Shown: positions 21,466-30,725 of the stretch, piece after piece
How the letters are laid out: the number at the start of each line of letters is the position of its first letter
How positions within the stretch are numbered: position 1 is the stretch's first letter
DNA from: Pseudomonas sp. Bc-h
GTDB taxonomy: Bacteria > Pseudomonadota > Gammaproteobacteria > Pseudomonadales > Pseudomonadaceae
NCBI RefSeq assembly: GCF_002080045.1
Contig: NZ_MUIN01000014.1
Location: 447 to 64,446 of the forward strand
Direction of reading: 5' to 3'
DNA: 64,000 nucleotides
Position numbers and translations under genes: made by a program
Notes under the pieces: model-generated
Databases searched by the model: none
Told to the model about the DNA's origin: nothing
The model's input: the letters and a program-made list of their open reading frames with translations, nothing else

Positions 21466-23076
21466 TTAATCGACAGCTGCTGGTGCCAAAAACGCGGCTT
21501 CCAGCAACTGCTGTGTATAAGGATGTTGCGGTGCGGCGAAGATATCCTCTGCCACACCCTGTTCGACCACTTGGCCTTGCTTGACCACCATCAGTTGGTG
21601 GCTCAGCGCTTTGACTACCGCCAGGTCATGGCTGATAAACAAATACGTCAGGTTGTACTTGGTTTGCAGGGAGCGTAAAAGCTCCACCACTTGACGCTGA
21701 ACGGTCCGGTCGAGCGCCGAAGTCGGCTCGTCCAGTAAAATCAGCGCCGGTTTTAACACTAATGCCCGGGCAATGGCGATCCTTTGCCGCTGTCCGCCAG
21801 AAAACTCATGGGGGTAGCGGTGCCGGGTATCCGGGTCCAGACCTACTTCCTTGAGCGCTTCGATCACCGCCGCTTCCTGCTCGACGGGCGTACCGATTTT
21901 GTGAATCCGCAGACCCTCGCCAACGATGTCGCACACCGACATGCGCGGACTGAGGCTGCCGAACGGGTCCTGAAACACCACTTGCATCTGGCGTCTTAAC
22001 GGACGCACCTGATCCTGCTTGAGACACGCCAGAGATTCGCCTTGAAAGCGTATCTCGCCTTCGCTGCGAATCAACCTGAGAATTGCCAGGCCCAACGTCG
22101 ACTTGCCCGAGCCGCTTTCGCCGACGATCCCCAGCGTCTGGCCCTTGGGTAGACTGAAGTGGATGCCGTCCACGGCCTTGACGTGATCGACGGTGCGCTT
22201 GAACACGCCTTTCTTGATCGGGAACCAGACTTTCAGGTCGTCGACTTCCAGCATCGGCGCGCCGGGAGCGTTGTTCGCCGGCCCGCCTTTGGGCTCGGCA
22301 CTGAGCAGTTCTCGGGTGTACGGATGCTGCGGCGCGGTGAACAGCTCTTCGCACGATGCCTGTTCGACGATGCAACCGCGCTGCATGACACATACGCGGT
22401 TGGCAATTTGTCGAACCACATTCAAGTCGTGGCTGATCAACAGCAGTGCCATGCCAAGACGGCCCTGCAATTCTTTCAACAGTTTGAGGATTTTCAACTG
22501 CACCGTGACGTCGAGCGCCGTGGTCGGTTCGTCAGCGATCAACAGCTCCGGCTCGTTGGCCAAGGCCATGGCGATCATCACGCGTTGGCGCTGGCCGCCT
22601 GAGAGCTCGTGTGGCAGCGCTTTCAGACGCTTCAGCGGCTCGGGGATGCCGACCATCTCCAGCAGCTCCAGCGTGCGCCGTGTGGCGGCCTTGCCGGTCA
22701 GGCCCTTGTGCAGGCCGAGGACTTCGTTGATCTGCTTTTCGATCGATTGCAGCGGGTTCAGCGAGGTCATCGGCTCCTGAAAGATCATCGCGATGCGGTT
22801 GCCACGAATGGCGCGCATGCGTTTCTCGCTGACTGTCAGCAGCTCATTGCCCGCGTACTGGATCGTGCCGGTCGGGTGTCGGGCAAGAGGGTAGGGCAGA
22901 AGACGCAGGATCGAATGGGCGGTGACTGACTTGCCCGAACCGCTTTCACCTACGAGCGCCAGGGTTTCGCCCTTGGGGATATCGAAACTGATGCCTTCGA
23001 CCACGCGCTGGACTTTGTCGCCCGTGACGAACTCGACGGACAGGTTGCGGATCTCGATCAGATTGTCCTGGGTCAT
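21466..23076 (-). CDS. nppD: Peptide ABC transporter ATPase, two fused NBDs
   Basis: A 536-residue ATPase with two complete nucleotide-binding domains, each with GESGSGKS Walker A, LSGGQRQR or FSGGQRQR signature and DEPT Walker B. It matches YejF and Pseudomonas NppD, which power uptake of peptidyl-nucleoside antibiotics and microcin C-like peptides in the NppA1A2BCD system. ATG 23076 is chosen because it lies one base after the nppC stop with a GAGGA Shine-Dalgarno inside nppC; a longer open frame reaches 23103. It acts at the cytoplasmic face of the importer. Confidence 0.92.
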   Translation of the reverse strand: MTQDNLIEIRNLSVEFVTGDKVQRVVEGISFDIPKGETLALVGESGSGKSVTAHSILRLLPYPLARHPTGTIQYAGNELLTVSEKRMRAIRGNRIAMIFQEPMTSLNPLQSIEKQINEVLGLHKGLTGKAATRRTLELLEMVGIPEPLKRLKALPHELSGGQRQRVMIAMALANEPELLIADEPTTALDVTVQLKILKLLKELQGRLGMALLLISHDLNVVRQIANRVCVMQRGCIVEQASCEELFTAPQHPYTRELLSAEPKGGPANNAPGAPMLEVDDLKVWFPIKKGVFKRTVDHVKAVDGIHFSLPKGQTLGIVGESGSGKSTLGLAILRLIRSEGEIRFQGESLACLKQDQVRPLRRQMQVVFQDPFGSLSPRMSVCDIVGEGLRIHKIGTPVEQEAAVIEALKEVGLDPDTRHRYPHEFSGGQRQRIAIARALVLKPALILLDEPTSALDRTVQRQVVELLRSLQTKYNLTYLFISHDLAVVKALSHQLMVVKQGQVVEQGVAEDIFAAPQHPYTQQLLEAAFLAPAAVD

Positions 23077-23077
23077 G

Positions 23078-24097
23078 TCATTTCCTCGGGTCGAATGCGT
23101 CACGGGCGGATTCGCCGATGAACACCAGCAAACTCAACATGATCGCCAGCACGGCAAAGGCACTGATGCCCAGCCACGGCGCCTGCAGGTTGGATTTGCC
23201 CTGAGCCACCAGTTCACCCAGCGATGGGGAGCCAGCGGGCAGGCCGAAGCCAAGGAAGTCCAGCGCGGTCAGGGTGCCGATCGCGCCGGTGAGGATGAAC
23301 GGCATGAAGGTCATGGTCGAGACCATGGCGTTGGGCAGGATGTGGCGGAACATGATCGCCCCGTTCTGCATGCCCAGCGCGCGTGCGGCACGAACATATT
23401 CCAGGTTGCGGCCGCGCAGAAACTCGGCCCGCACCACGTCCACCAGGCTCATCCACGAGAACAACAGCATGATGCCCAGCAACCACCAGAAGTTGGGCTG
23501 AACGAAGCTCGCCAGGATGATCAACAGATAGAGCACGGGCAGGCCTGACCAGATTTCCAGAAACCGCTGACCGACCAGATCCACCCAGCCGCCATAGAAA
23601 CCCTGCAAGGCGCCGGCAATGACGCCGATGACCGAACTGAGCACCGTCAACGTCAACGCGAACAGCACCGAAACGCGGAAGCCATAAATCACCCGCGCCA
23701 GCACATCCCGGCCTTGATCATCGGTGCCGAGCAGGTTCTCTCGGGAGGGCGGGGCGGGCGCCGGGACTTTCAGGTCGTAGTTGATGCTCTGGTAGCTGAA
23801 CGGAATCGGTGCCCACAGCGTCCAGCCACCCTTGGCGGCCAGCAGCTCCTTGATGTACGGGCTCTTGTAGTTGGCTTCCAGCGGGAATTCGCCGCCGAAG
23901 GTGGTTTCCGGGTAACGCTTGAACACCGGGAAATACCATTCGCCGTCGTAGCGCACGGCCAGTGGTTTGTCGTTGGCGATCAGCTCTGCGCCAAGGCTTG
24001 CCCCGAACAGGATTAGGAACAGCCACAGTGACCACCAGCCACGCTTGTTGGCCTTGAAGCGTTCGAAACGGCGTCGATTGAGAGGGGACAACGTCAT
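23078..24097 (-). CDS. nppC: Peptide ABC transporter permease (YejE-like)
   Basis: A 339-residue DppC-family permease. An N-terminal membrane segment follows RRRFERFKANKRGWW, then a periplasmic insert and about five further spans. The EAA loop is near EYVRAARALGMQNGAIMFRH. ATG 24097 is one base after the nppB stop, so the four genes are translationally coupled. Pairs with NppB to form the inner-membrane channel for peptides. Orthologous position to PA1808 of P. aeruginosa. Confidence 0.92.
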   Translation of the reverse strand: MTLSPLNRRRFERFKANKRGWWSLWLFLILFGASLGAELIANDKPLAVRYDGEWYFPVFKRYPETTFGGEFPLEANYKSPYIKELLAAKGGWTLWAPIPFSYQSINYDLKVPAPAPPSRENLLGTDDQGRDVLARVIYGFRVSVLFALTLTVLSSVIGVIAGALQGFYGGWVDLVGQRFLEIWSGLPVLYLLIILASFVQPNFWWLLGIMLLFSWMSLVDVVRAEFLRGRNLEYVRAARALGMQNGAIMFRHILPNAMVSTMTFMPFILTGAIGTLTALDFLGFGLPAGSPSLGELVAQGKSNLQAPWLGISAFAVLAIMLSLLVFIGESARDAFDPRK

Positions 24098-24098
24098 A

Positions 24099-25172
24099 TC
24101 AATGATCCCTGCGGTCGAAGTCGATACGTGGGTCAACCAGCGTGTAGGTCAGGTCGCCGATCAGTTTCACCACCAGCCCCAGCAGGGTGAAGATGAACAG
24201 GGTGCCGAACACTACCGGGTAGTCGCGGTTGATCGCGGCTTCGAAGCTCATCAGGCCGAGGCCGTCGAGGGAAAAGATCACTTCCACCAGCAGGGACCCG
24301 GTGAAGAAGATGCCAATGAACGCCGACGGGAAGCCGGCGATCACCAGCAGCATCGCGTTACGGAACACATGTCCATAGAGCACGCGACGCTGGGTCAGCC
24401 CCTTGGCCTTGGCGGTGATCACGTATTGCTTGCCGATTTCATCGAGGAAGCTGTTTTTGGTGAGCAGGGTCATGGTGGCGAAGTTACCGATCACCAGTGC
24501 CGTGATCGGCAGCACCAGGTGCCAGAAGTAATCACCGATCTTGCCCAGCCAGCTCAGTTCGTCGAAATTGCTGGAGGTCAGCCCGCGCAACGGGAACCAG
24601 TCGAAATAACTGCCCCCGGCAAACACCACGATCAACAGAATGGCGAACAGGAACGCCGGAATCGCATAGCCGACGATGATTGCCGAACTGGTCCAGACGT
24701 CGAAATGACTGCCATGTCGCGTGGCCTTGGCGATCCCCAGCGGGATCGACACCAAGTACATGATCAGCGTGCTCCACAAACCCAGGGAGATCGACACCGG
24801 CATCTTCTCGACGATCAGGTCGATGACCTTGGCGTCGCGGAAGAAGCTGTCGCCGAAGTCCAGCCGGGCGTAGTTCTTGACCATGATCCACAAGCGTTCC
24901 GGCGCCGACTTGTCGAAGCCGTACATGTGCTCGATTTCCTTGATCAGCGCCGGGTCAAGACCCTGGGCGCCGCGGTAGGTCGAGCCCGCCACGGACACCT
25001 CGGCACCGCCGCCGGCGATCCGGCTGGTGGCGCCTTCGAAGCCTTCGAGCTTGGCGATCATCTGTTCCACCGGGCCGCCGGGCGCGGCCTGGATGATCAC
25101 GAAGTTGATCAACAAAATGCCGAACAGGGTCGGCACGATCAGCAGCAAGCGCCGCAGCATGTACGCCAGCAT
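24099..25172 (-). CDS. nppB: Peptide ABC transporter permease (YejB-like)
   Basis: A 357-residue DppB-family permease. Starts MLAYMLRRLLLIVPTLFGIL, typical for this family, with a ~100-residue periplasmic loop and five later spans. The EAA-type loop is in QYVITAKAKGLTQRRVLYGH. ATG 25172 lies one base after the stop of the second binding-protein gene; a longer open frame to 25214 overlaps that gene and is not supported. Forms the translocation pore with NppC. Confidence 0.92.
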   Translation of the reverse strand: MLAYMLRRLLLIVPTLFGILLINFVIIQAAPGGPVEQMIAKLEGFEGATSRIAGGGAEVSVAGSTYRGAQGLDPALIKEIEHMYGFDKSAPERLWIMVKNYARLDFGDSFFRDAKVIDLIVEKMPVSISLGLWSTLIMYLVSIPLGIAKATRHGSHFDVWTSSAIIVGYAIPAFLFAILLIVVFAGGSYFDWFPLRGLTSSNFDELSWLGKIGDYFWHLVLPITALVIGNFATMTLLTKNSFLDEIGKQYVITAKAKGLTQRRVLYGHVFRNAMLLVIAGFPSAFIGIFFTGSLLVEVIFSLDGLGLMSFEAAINRDYPVVFGTLFIFTLLGLVVKLIGDLTYTLVDPRIDFDRRDH

Positions 25173-25173
25173 G

Positions 25174-27054
25174 TTATTGCTCCGTGTCCGTGGAGGGTGC
25201 CTCGGGTTCGGCAAGGTCCGGCGCGGTCTGCAACGGAATTGCCGGCGTCGCGTCAGGTTTGACCCACCAGGTCATGGTGCCGATGTCGTACAGCGGCGTT
25301 TTGTTCGGGTGGCCCAGGTGATCCCAGTACGCCAGGCGCCAGGTCTTGATGTGCCAGTTGGGGATCACGTAGTACCCCCACAGCAGGGCACGGTCCAGGG
25401 CCCGGGTGTGATCGATCAGGCTTTGCCGTGAGTCGGCATTGATCAGGCCGCTGACCAGCGCGTCGACGGCTGGATCTTTCAAGCCGATCAGGTTGTAGCT
25501 TCCCGGTTTGTCGGCGGCCGACGAGTCCCAGTATTCGCGCTGTTCGTTACCCGGCGAGCTGGACTGCGGGAAGCTGCCGACGATCATGTCGTAGTCTCGC
25601 GAGCGGCGGCGGGTGATGTATTGCGAGACGTCGACCCGGCGAATTTCCAGGTTGATGCCGATGTCGGCAAGATTGCGTTTGAACGGCAGTAAAACCCGTT
25701 CGAACTCGGTCTGGGCCAGCAGAAACTCGATGGTGACGGGTTTGCCTTCGGTGTCGACCATCTTGTCGCCGACGATTTTCCAGCCCGCGTCCTTGAGCAA
25801 CTGAAACGCCTTGCGCTGCTGTTCGCGAATGATGCCGCTGCCATCGGTGACCGGCAGCTTGAACTCATCGGTGAAAAGTTGAGCAGGCAGTTTGTCGCGC
25901 AGCGGTTCAAGAATCTTCAATTCAGCCTCGGTCGGCAGCCCGCGCGAGCCCATGTCCGAGTTGTCGAAATAGCTCTTGGTGCGGGTGTACGTGCCGAAGA
26001 ACAGCTGCTTGTTGGTCCATTCGAAATCCAGCAGCAGGCTCAGCGCCTGACGCACGCGGGCATCCTGGAACATCGGCTTGCGCAGGTTGAAGATGAAGCC
26101 CTGCATGCCCTGCGGGTTGCCGTTGGGGATTTCTTCCTTGATCAGACGACCTTCGCGCACGGCGGGGACGTCATAGGCGGTGGCCCAGTTCTTGGCGGTC
26201 ATTTCCTGCCAGAAGTCGAAGGCACCGGCTTTCAAGGCTTCAAGGGCGACGGTGTTGTCGCGGTAGTAGTCGGTCGAGAGTTTGTCGAAGTTATAGAAGC
26301 CCTTGTTGACCGGCAAATCCTTGCCCCAGTAATCCTTGACTCGCTCATAGCGCACCGAGCGCCCAGGCTTGACCTCGACCACCTTATACGGCCCGCTGCC
26401 CAGCGGAATCTCCAGGTTGCCCTTGCTGAAATCGCGGGTGGCCCACCAGTGTTTCGGCAGCACCGGCAGTTGGCCGATGATCAGCGGCAGCTCGCGGTTG
26501 TTGTTGTGTTTGAACTTGAACAGGACTGTCAGCGGGTTTTCCGCGACCACCTGATCAACGTCGGCGTAGTAGCTGCGGTAGAGCGGCGAGCCATCCTTTA
26601 TCAGGGTGTCGAAGCTGAACACCACGTCTTCGGCGCGCACCGGGTGGCCATCATTGAATTTGGCTTCGGGGCGCAGATAGAAACGCACCCAGCTGTTGTC
26701 CGGGGCTTTCTCGATCTTGCCTGCGATCAGGCCATATTCGGTGAACGGCTCGTCCAGGCCCTGACGCGCGAGGGTGTCGTAAATCAGGCCGATGTCGTCG
26801 GCAGGCACGCCCTTGCTGATGAACGGGTTGAGACTGTCGAAACCGCCAAAACCTGCGCTGCGCAGGATCCCGCCCTTGGGCGCATCGGGGTTTACGTAAT
26901 CGAAGTGCTTGAAGTCTGCAGGGTATTTAGGTGCTTCGTTGTACAGCGTGATGGCGTGTTGCGGGGCTGCCTGGGATGAGCAGGCCATCCCCATAAACAA
27001 AGGGCCCAGCAGGAACAGGCCGCCAACCCGCGTCAGGGAGCGCAGTGCGGTCAT
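25174..27054 (-). CDS. nppA2: Peptide-binding protein 2 of the Npp transporter
   Basis: A 626-residue SBP family 5 protein (YejA type). A Sec signal with an apparent lipobox-like stretch (FMGMACSSQAAPQHA) suggests periplasmic export, possibly lipid-anchored. The mature part begins with the family segment ITLYNEAPKYPADFKHFDYV. ATG 27054 overlaps the stop of the upstream gene (ATGA). Pseudomonads keep two tandem paralogous binding proteins here, nppA1 and nppA2. The open frame extends upstream to 27351 inside nppA1, which is not credible as coding. Confidence 0.9.
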   Translation of the reverse strand: MTALRSLTRVGGLFLLGPLFMGMACSSQAAPQHAITLYNEAPKYPADFKHFDYVNPDAPKGGILRSAGFGGFDSLNPFISKGVPADDIGLIYDTLARQGLDEPFTEYGLIAGKIEKAPDNSWVRFYLRPEAKFNDGHPVRAEDVVFSFDTLIKDGSPLYRSYYADVDQVVAENPLTVLFKFKHNNNRELPLIIGQLPVLPKHWWATRDFSKGNLEIPLGSGPYKVVEVKPGRSVRYERVKDYWGKDLPVNKGFYNFDKLSTDYYRDNTVALEALKAGAFDFWQEMTAKNWATAYDVPAVREGRLIKEEIPNGNPQGMQGFIFNLRKPMFQDARVRQALSLLLDFEWTNKQLFFGTYTRTKSYFDNSDMGSRGLPTEAELKILEPLRDKLPAQLFTDEFKLPVTDGSGIIREQQRKAFQLLKDAGWKIVGDKMVDTEGKPVTIEFLLAQTEFERVLLPFKRNLADIGINLEIRRVDVSQYITRRRSRDYDMIVGSFPQSSSPGNEQREYWDSSAADKPGSYNLIGLKDPAVDALVSGLINADSRQSLIDHTRALDRALLWGYYVIPNWHIKTWRLAYWDHLGHPNKTPLYDIGTMTWWVKPDATPAIPLQTAPDLAEPEAPSTDTEQ

Positions 27055-28880
27055 TGAGTTTTCTCCGAAGGCTTGAGCCACCACGCACGCAGGCCCAGGG
27101 TGTAGGGCGGGGTGGTGACGAAGGCGAACCGGTTGCGGTACGCCAGACGATGTGAGTTGAGGTACCAGTTGGGAATCATGTAGTGCTGCCAGAGCAGAAC
27201 GCGGTCCAGTGCTTTGGTCGCCGCGACCTGATCGTCTCGGGTTTTCGCGGCCAGTAACTGGTTGAGGAGGTTGTCCACCACCGGGTTGGCGATGCCCGCG
27301 TAATTCTTGCTGCCCCTGATGTTGGCCTGGCTGGAGTGGAAGTACTGCCACTGCTCAAGGCCGGGGCTCAGGGTCTGGTTCAGGGTCATCAGGATCATGT
27401 CGAAATCGAACTGGTCCAGGCGCTGTTTGTATTGGGCGCGATCTACCGTGCGCAGCCGTGCGTCGATGCCGATACGCGTCAGGTCTTCGATGTAAGGTTG
27501 CAGGATTCGTTCGAGATTGGGGTTGACCAGAAGTATTTCGAAACGCAGTGGCTGACCGGCATTGTTAGTCAGGCCACGATCGGTGAATTTCCAGCCCGCC
27601 TCGGCAAGCAGGCCCAGCGCTTTGCGAATGGTGTCGCGGGGCACGCCGCCGCCGTCGGTTTTCGAAACGGTAAAAGGCTGGGTGAACAGCTTGGCCGGCA
27701 ACTGATCGCGGTAGGGTGAGAGCGCCAGAAACTCGCGACCCGCCGGAAGATCCGTGGCCGAAAACTCACTGTTGGGGTAATAGCTGGTCGAGCGGACGTA
27801 GGCGTTGTTGAACAGCGTACGGTTGGTCCACTCGAAGTTGAACATGAGGCCCAGCGCCTCGCGCACCTTGATGTCGGCAAAGGTGTTGCGGCGCGTGTTC
27901 ATGAACAGGCCCTGAGTCTGGGTCGGGATCTGATGGGGAATCTGCGCCTTGACCACGCTCCCGTTCGCGACCGCCGGGAAGTCATAGCCGGTGAACCAGT
28001 TCTTGGCCTGATGCTCGATGTAGATGTCGAACTCGCCGGCCTTGAACGCTTCGAAGGCCACGTCGGCGTCGCGATAGAATTCGACTTCGACACGATTGAA
28101 ATTGTACTTGCCGCGATTGACCGGCAAGTCTTTGCCCCAGTAATCCTTGACCCGTTCGAACACAAGGCTGCGGCCCGGGCGTACTTGCATGATGCGATAA
28201 GGCCCGCTGCCCAATGGCGCTTCGAAGGTTGTGGCCTTGAAGTCGCGATTCTTCCAGTAATGCTGCGGCAGCACCGGCAATTCCCCCAGGCGCAGGATCA
28301 GTAATGGATTGCCGGATCGCTTGAACACGAAACGAATGCGGTGACGATTGAGGATGTCCACGCGCTGGACTTCCTGCAAGGCGGTTCGGTACTGCGGGTG
28401 GCCGTCTTTGAGCAGCGTTCGGTAGGAGAACGCCACGTCATACGCGGTGATCGGCTTGCCATCGTGAAAGCGCGCTTCCGGGCGCAGGTTGAACACCACC
28501 CAGCTGCGGTCTTCGCTGTACTCGACGGTCTTGGCGATCAGGCCGTAACTGGACGTGGGTTCATCACCGGAAGGGTCGTACTGGCCGGTGCCGACCATCA
28601 GCGGTTCGTTCAGCTCACTGACGCCGTATTGGCCGAAATTGGGCGTGGAAATCGGGCTGCTGCCCTTGAAGGTGTACGGGTTGAGCGTGTCGAACGTGCC
28701 GTTGGCCATGATTCGCAAGGTGCCAGCCTTCGGCGCCTCGGGATTGACCCAGTCGAAATGGGTGAAGCTGGCCGGATACTTGAGGACGCCGAACTGTGCG
28801 TAACCATGGCTTTCGCTGATGGTCGCGGCGGCTGTCGTGCTCAAGACCAGGCTGAAAATCAGCAGCAATGGGCGTATCAA
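27051..28880 (-). CDS. nppA1: Peptide-binding protein 1 of the Npp transporter (internal start)
   Basis: A 609-residue SBP family 5 protein, paralogous to the next gene. No ATG fits. TTG at 28880 starts an ideal signal peptide (MIRPLLLIFSLVLSTTAAA) followed by the conserved YPASFTHFDWVNPEAPKAG region. In this sequence no stop codon separates it from the upstream mltD, so it can also be read as the C-terminal half of a 1,191-residue fusion. A separately initiated periplasmic protein makes more functional sense, because only its own signal peptide would give the correct mature N-terminus. Confidence 0.7.
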   Translation of the reverse strand: MIRPLLLIFSLVLSTTAAATISESHGYAQFGVLKYPASFTHFDWVNPEAPKAGTLRIMANGTFDTLNPYTFKGSSPISTPNFGQYGVSELNEPLMVGTGQYDPSGDEPTSSYGLIAKTVEYSEDRSWVVFNLRPEARFHDGKPITAYDVAFSYRTLLKDGHPQYRTALQEVQRVDILNRHRIRFVFKRSGNPLLILRLGELPVLPQHYWKNRDFKATTFEAPLGSGPYRIMQVRPGRSLVFERVKDYWGKDLPVNRGKYNFNRVEVEFYRDADVAFEAFKAGEFDIYIEHQAKNWFTGYDFPAVANGSVVKAQIPHQIPTQTQGLFMNTRRNTFADIKVREALGLMFNFEWTNRTLFNNAYVRSTSYYPNSEFSATDLPAGREFLALSPYRDQLPAKLFTQPFTVSKTDGGGVPRDTIRKALGLLAEAGWKFTDRGLTNNAGQPLRFEILLVNPNLERILQPYIEDLTRIGIDARLRTVDRAQYKQRLDQFDFDMILMTLNQTLSPGLEQWQYFHSSQANIRGSKNYAGIANPVVDNLLNQLLAAKTRDDQVAATKALDRVLLWQHYMIPNWYLNSHRLAYRNRFAFVTTPPYTLGLRAWWLKPSEKTQ

Positions 28881-30626
28881 ATCGGCGTTCGATCCAGGCA
28901 GCGGTCGGTCACAGTAACAGCTTGTATGGGCTGGAAAAAGGGGAGTCGTGGAGGGCGCTGCCGGACACCCGTAGCGAGTCTGAATCCTGTAGCAGCACGG
29001 CTTGCCGGCGGTAGCGATTCTTTGGACGCCACCGCCGGTCAACGTCTGGCCCGGCTTCAACGCCTGACCACTGCGTGGGTTCCAGCGCTTGAGGTGCTGC
29101 ATCTCGACGTTGAAACGTTTGGCAACCAGATACATCGAGTCGCCTTTCTGGATCTTGTACTGCATCGGCTTGCCGTCGGCGCCTTTGGGGACAGTGTCGG
29201 CCTTGGCCACTGCGCGGGAACTGCTCTTGGTCGGTTTGCTGTTGTCCTGCATGACCAGGGTCTGGCCGACTTTCAGGTTATAGCCCGAGAGCTTGTTCCA
29301 GTGCTGCAGATCCTTCACTTCAACCTTGTTGATGCGGGCGATCTGCCCCAGGTTGTCGCCTTTTTTCACCTTATAGGTGCGAGTGCGCGCCGGTTTGTCA
29401 TCAACTTCGGCCACTTCCTCGAACACCGGCATCGCGGTCTTCATGCCCGGCTGGACCGGAATGGTCAGCGCCTGCCCACGTTTGAGGTGATTGCTGGACA
29501 GCCTGTTCAGGTCCTTGATCGTACTGGTCGAGACCTTGTAGCGGCTGGCGATGCTCGCCAGGCTATCCCCCGGACGTACGCGGTATTGCTGCCAATCCAC
29601 CAGTTCTTCCGGCTTCATGTTCGACAGACTGGCGGTCAACAGTTGCGACTTTGAGGTCGGTACCAGCAGGTGCTGGGGGCCGTCGATGGTCAGGCGCTTC
29701 TTGAAGGCGGGGTTGAGTTGCATCAACTCGTCTTCGTCGATGTTCGCCATTTCGGCGACCTTGGACAGGTCCATGCGCTGATTGAGCTCGACGACCTGGA
29801 AATACGGCTTGTTGTCGATCGGGTTCAGGTTGACGCCATAAGCTTCCGGCGACATGACCACCTGCGACAGCGCCAGCAATTTAGGCACGTAGTCGCGGGT
29901 TTCCTGCGGCAGCGGCAGGTTCCAGTAGTCGGTTGGCAGGTTGAGCTTTTCGTTGCGCTCGATGGCGCGGCTGACAGTGCCTTCGCCTGCGTTGTACGCA
30001 GCAAGGGCCAGCAGCCAGTCGCCGTTGAACATGTCGTGAAGCTTGGTCAGGTAGTCCAGCGCTGCAGTGGTGGACGCCGTGATGTCGCGGCGGCCATCGT
30101 AGAAATTGGTCTGACGCAGGTTGAAGTAGCGGCCGGTGGACGGAATGAACTGCCAGATACCGGCGGCGTCGCTGCGAGAAAGGGCCATTGGGTTGTAGGC
30201 GCTTTCGATCACTGGCAGCAAGGCCAGCTCCAGCGGCATGTTGCGCTCTTCCAGACGCTCGACGATGTAGTGCATGTACAGGCTGCCACGCTCGCCGGCC
30301 GTTTCGAGGAACGATGGGTTGTTGGCGAACCACAGACGCTGTTGGTCGATACGTGGATTGAGGTCGTTGCCGTCCTGCAACTGGAAGCCTTGGCGCATGC
30401 GCTCCCAGACATCGTGCGGCGGTGCCAGCGGCGCCGGTTTGCGTGCGACGAAAACCGGTTTTGGCTTAACGGCGGCGGGGGAATGCGAGGCGTTGGTCGA
30501 GCCGCCAGGCTCCAGGCTGCTGGTGGTCTGGCAGCCTGCCAACGTAGCGCTCGCGACCACCGCAATTGCCTGAGCTAACCGAGTCAATGCGTCGGAATTA
30601 AAGGTTCTGCGTATAGATGACGACAT
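27051..30626 (-). CDS. mltD: MltD lytic transglycosylase running in frame into NppA1 (1,191-residue fused frame)
   Basis: Residues 1 to ~530 are membrane-bound lytic murein transglycosylase D, which cleaves peptidoglycan glycan strands to anhydro products. They comprise a lipoprotein signal with lipobox TLAGCQ near residue 32, a goose-lysozyme-like SLT domain with catalytic Glu in VIESAYNP, and three LysM repeats (YRVRPGDSL, YKVKKGDNL, YKIQKGDSM). At residue ~530, inside or just after the third LysM, the frame enters a copy of a dispersed repeat (28989-29038), continues through a low-quality linker, and enters the NppA1 signal peptide at 583. Normally mltD and nppA1 are separate genes. The repeat seems to have replaced the mltD stop codon. 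Confidence 0.75.
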   Translation of the reverse strand: MSSSIRRTFNSDALTRLAQAIAVVASATLAGCQTTSSLEPGGSTNASHSPAAVKPKPVFVARKPAPLAPPHDVWERMRQGFQLQDGNDLNPRIDQQRLWFANNPSFLETAGERGSLYMHYIVERLEERNMPLELALLPVIESAYNPMALSRSDAAGIWQFIPSTGRYFNLRQTNFYDGRRDITASTTAALDYLTKLHDMFNGDWLLALAAYNAGEGTVSRAIERNEKLNLPTDYWNLPLPQETRDYVPKLLALSQVVMSPEAYGVNLNPIDNKPYFQVVELNQRMDLSKVAEMANIDEDELMQLNPAFKKRLTIDGPQHLLVPTSKSQLLTASLSNMKPEELVDWQQYRVRPGDSLASIASRYKVSTSTIKDLNRLSSNHLKRGQALTIPVQPGMKTAMPVFEEVAEVDDKPARTRTYKVKKGDNLGQIARINKVEVKDLQHWNKLSGYNLKVGQTLVMQDNSKPTKSSSRAVAKADTVPKGADGKPMQYKIQKGDSMYLVAKRFNVEMQHLKRWNPRSGQALKPGQTLTGGGVQRIATAGKPCCYRIQTRYGCPAAPSTTPLFPAHTSCYCDRPLPGSNADLIRPLLLIFSLVLSTTAAATISESHGYAQFGVLKYPASFTHFDWVNPEAPKAGTLRIMANGTFDTLNPYTFKGSSPISTPNFGQYGVSELNEPLMVGTGQYDPSGDEPTSSYGLIAKTVEYSEDRSWVVFNLRPEARFHDGKPITAYDVAFSYRTLLKDGHPQYRTALQEVQRVDILNRHRIRFVFKRSGNPLLILRLGELPVLPQHYWKNRDFKATTFEAPLGSGPYRIMQVRPGRSLVFERVKDYWGKDLPVNRGKYNFNRVEVEFYRDADVAFEAFKAGEFDIYIEHQAKNWFTGYDFPAVANGSVVKAQIPHQIPTQTQGLFMNTRRNTFADIKVREALGLMFNFEWTNRTLFNNAYVRSTSYYPNSEFSATDLPAGREFLALSPYRDQLPAKLFTQPFTVSKTDGGGVPRDTIRKALGLLAEAGWKFTDRGLTNNAGQPLRFEILLVNPNLERILQPYIEDLTRIGIDARLRTVDRAQYKQRLDQFDFDMILMTLNQTLSPGLEQWQYFHSSQANIRGSKNYAGIANPVVDNLLNQLLAAKTRDDQVAATKALDRVLLWQHYMIPNWYLNSHRLAYRNRFAFVTTPPYTLGLRAWWLKPSEKTQ
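28989..29038. repeat. Dispersed repeat copy at the mltD-nppA1 junction
   Basis: These 50 bases align closely and without gaps to 9036-9085 inside the 8.7-9.4 kb element: GTAGCAG, then CGGCTTGCCGGCGG, AGCGAT, and CCACCGCCGG at the end. Unlike the 9 kb copy it lacks the second inverted arm. It is open in the mltD frame. Confidence 0.8.
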
Positions 30627-30725
30627 TGGCTGGGGGATAGTTCCAGTCGAAAATGTCGGGCGATTCTAGAAAGCGTCTTGAGAACGGTCAACCTTTCAGA
30701 ATTTCTGTGCTGATCCGGCGGCGGT

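Noticed and set aside
25174..27351. Longer start (27351) for nppA2
   Set aside because: The added 99 residues overlap nppA1 and precede a good signal peptide at 27054, which has an ATGA overlap with the upstream stop codon.
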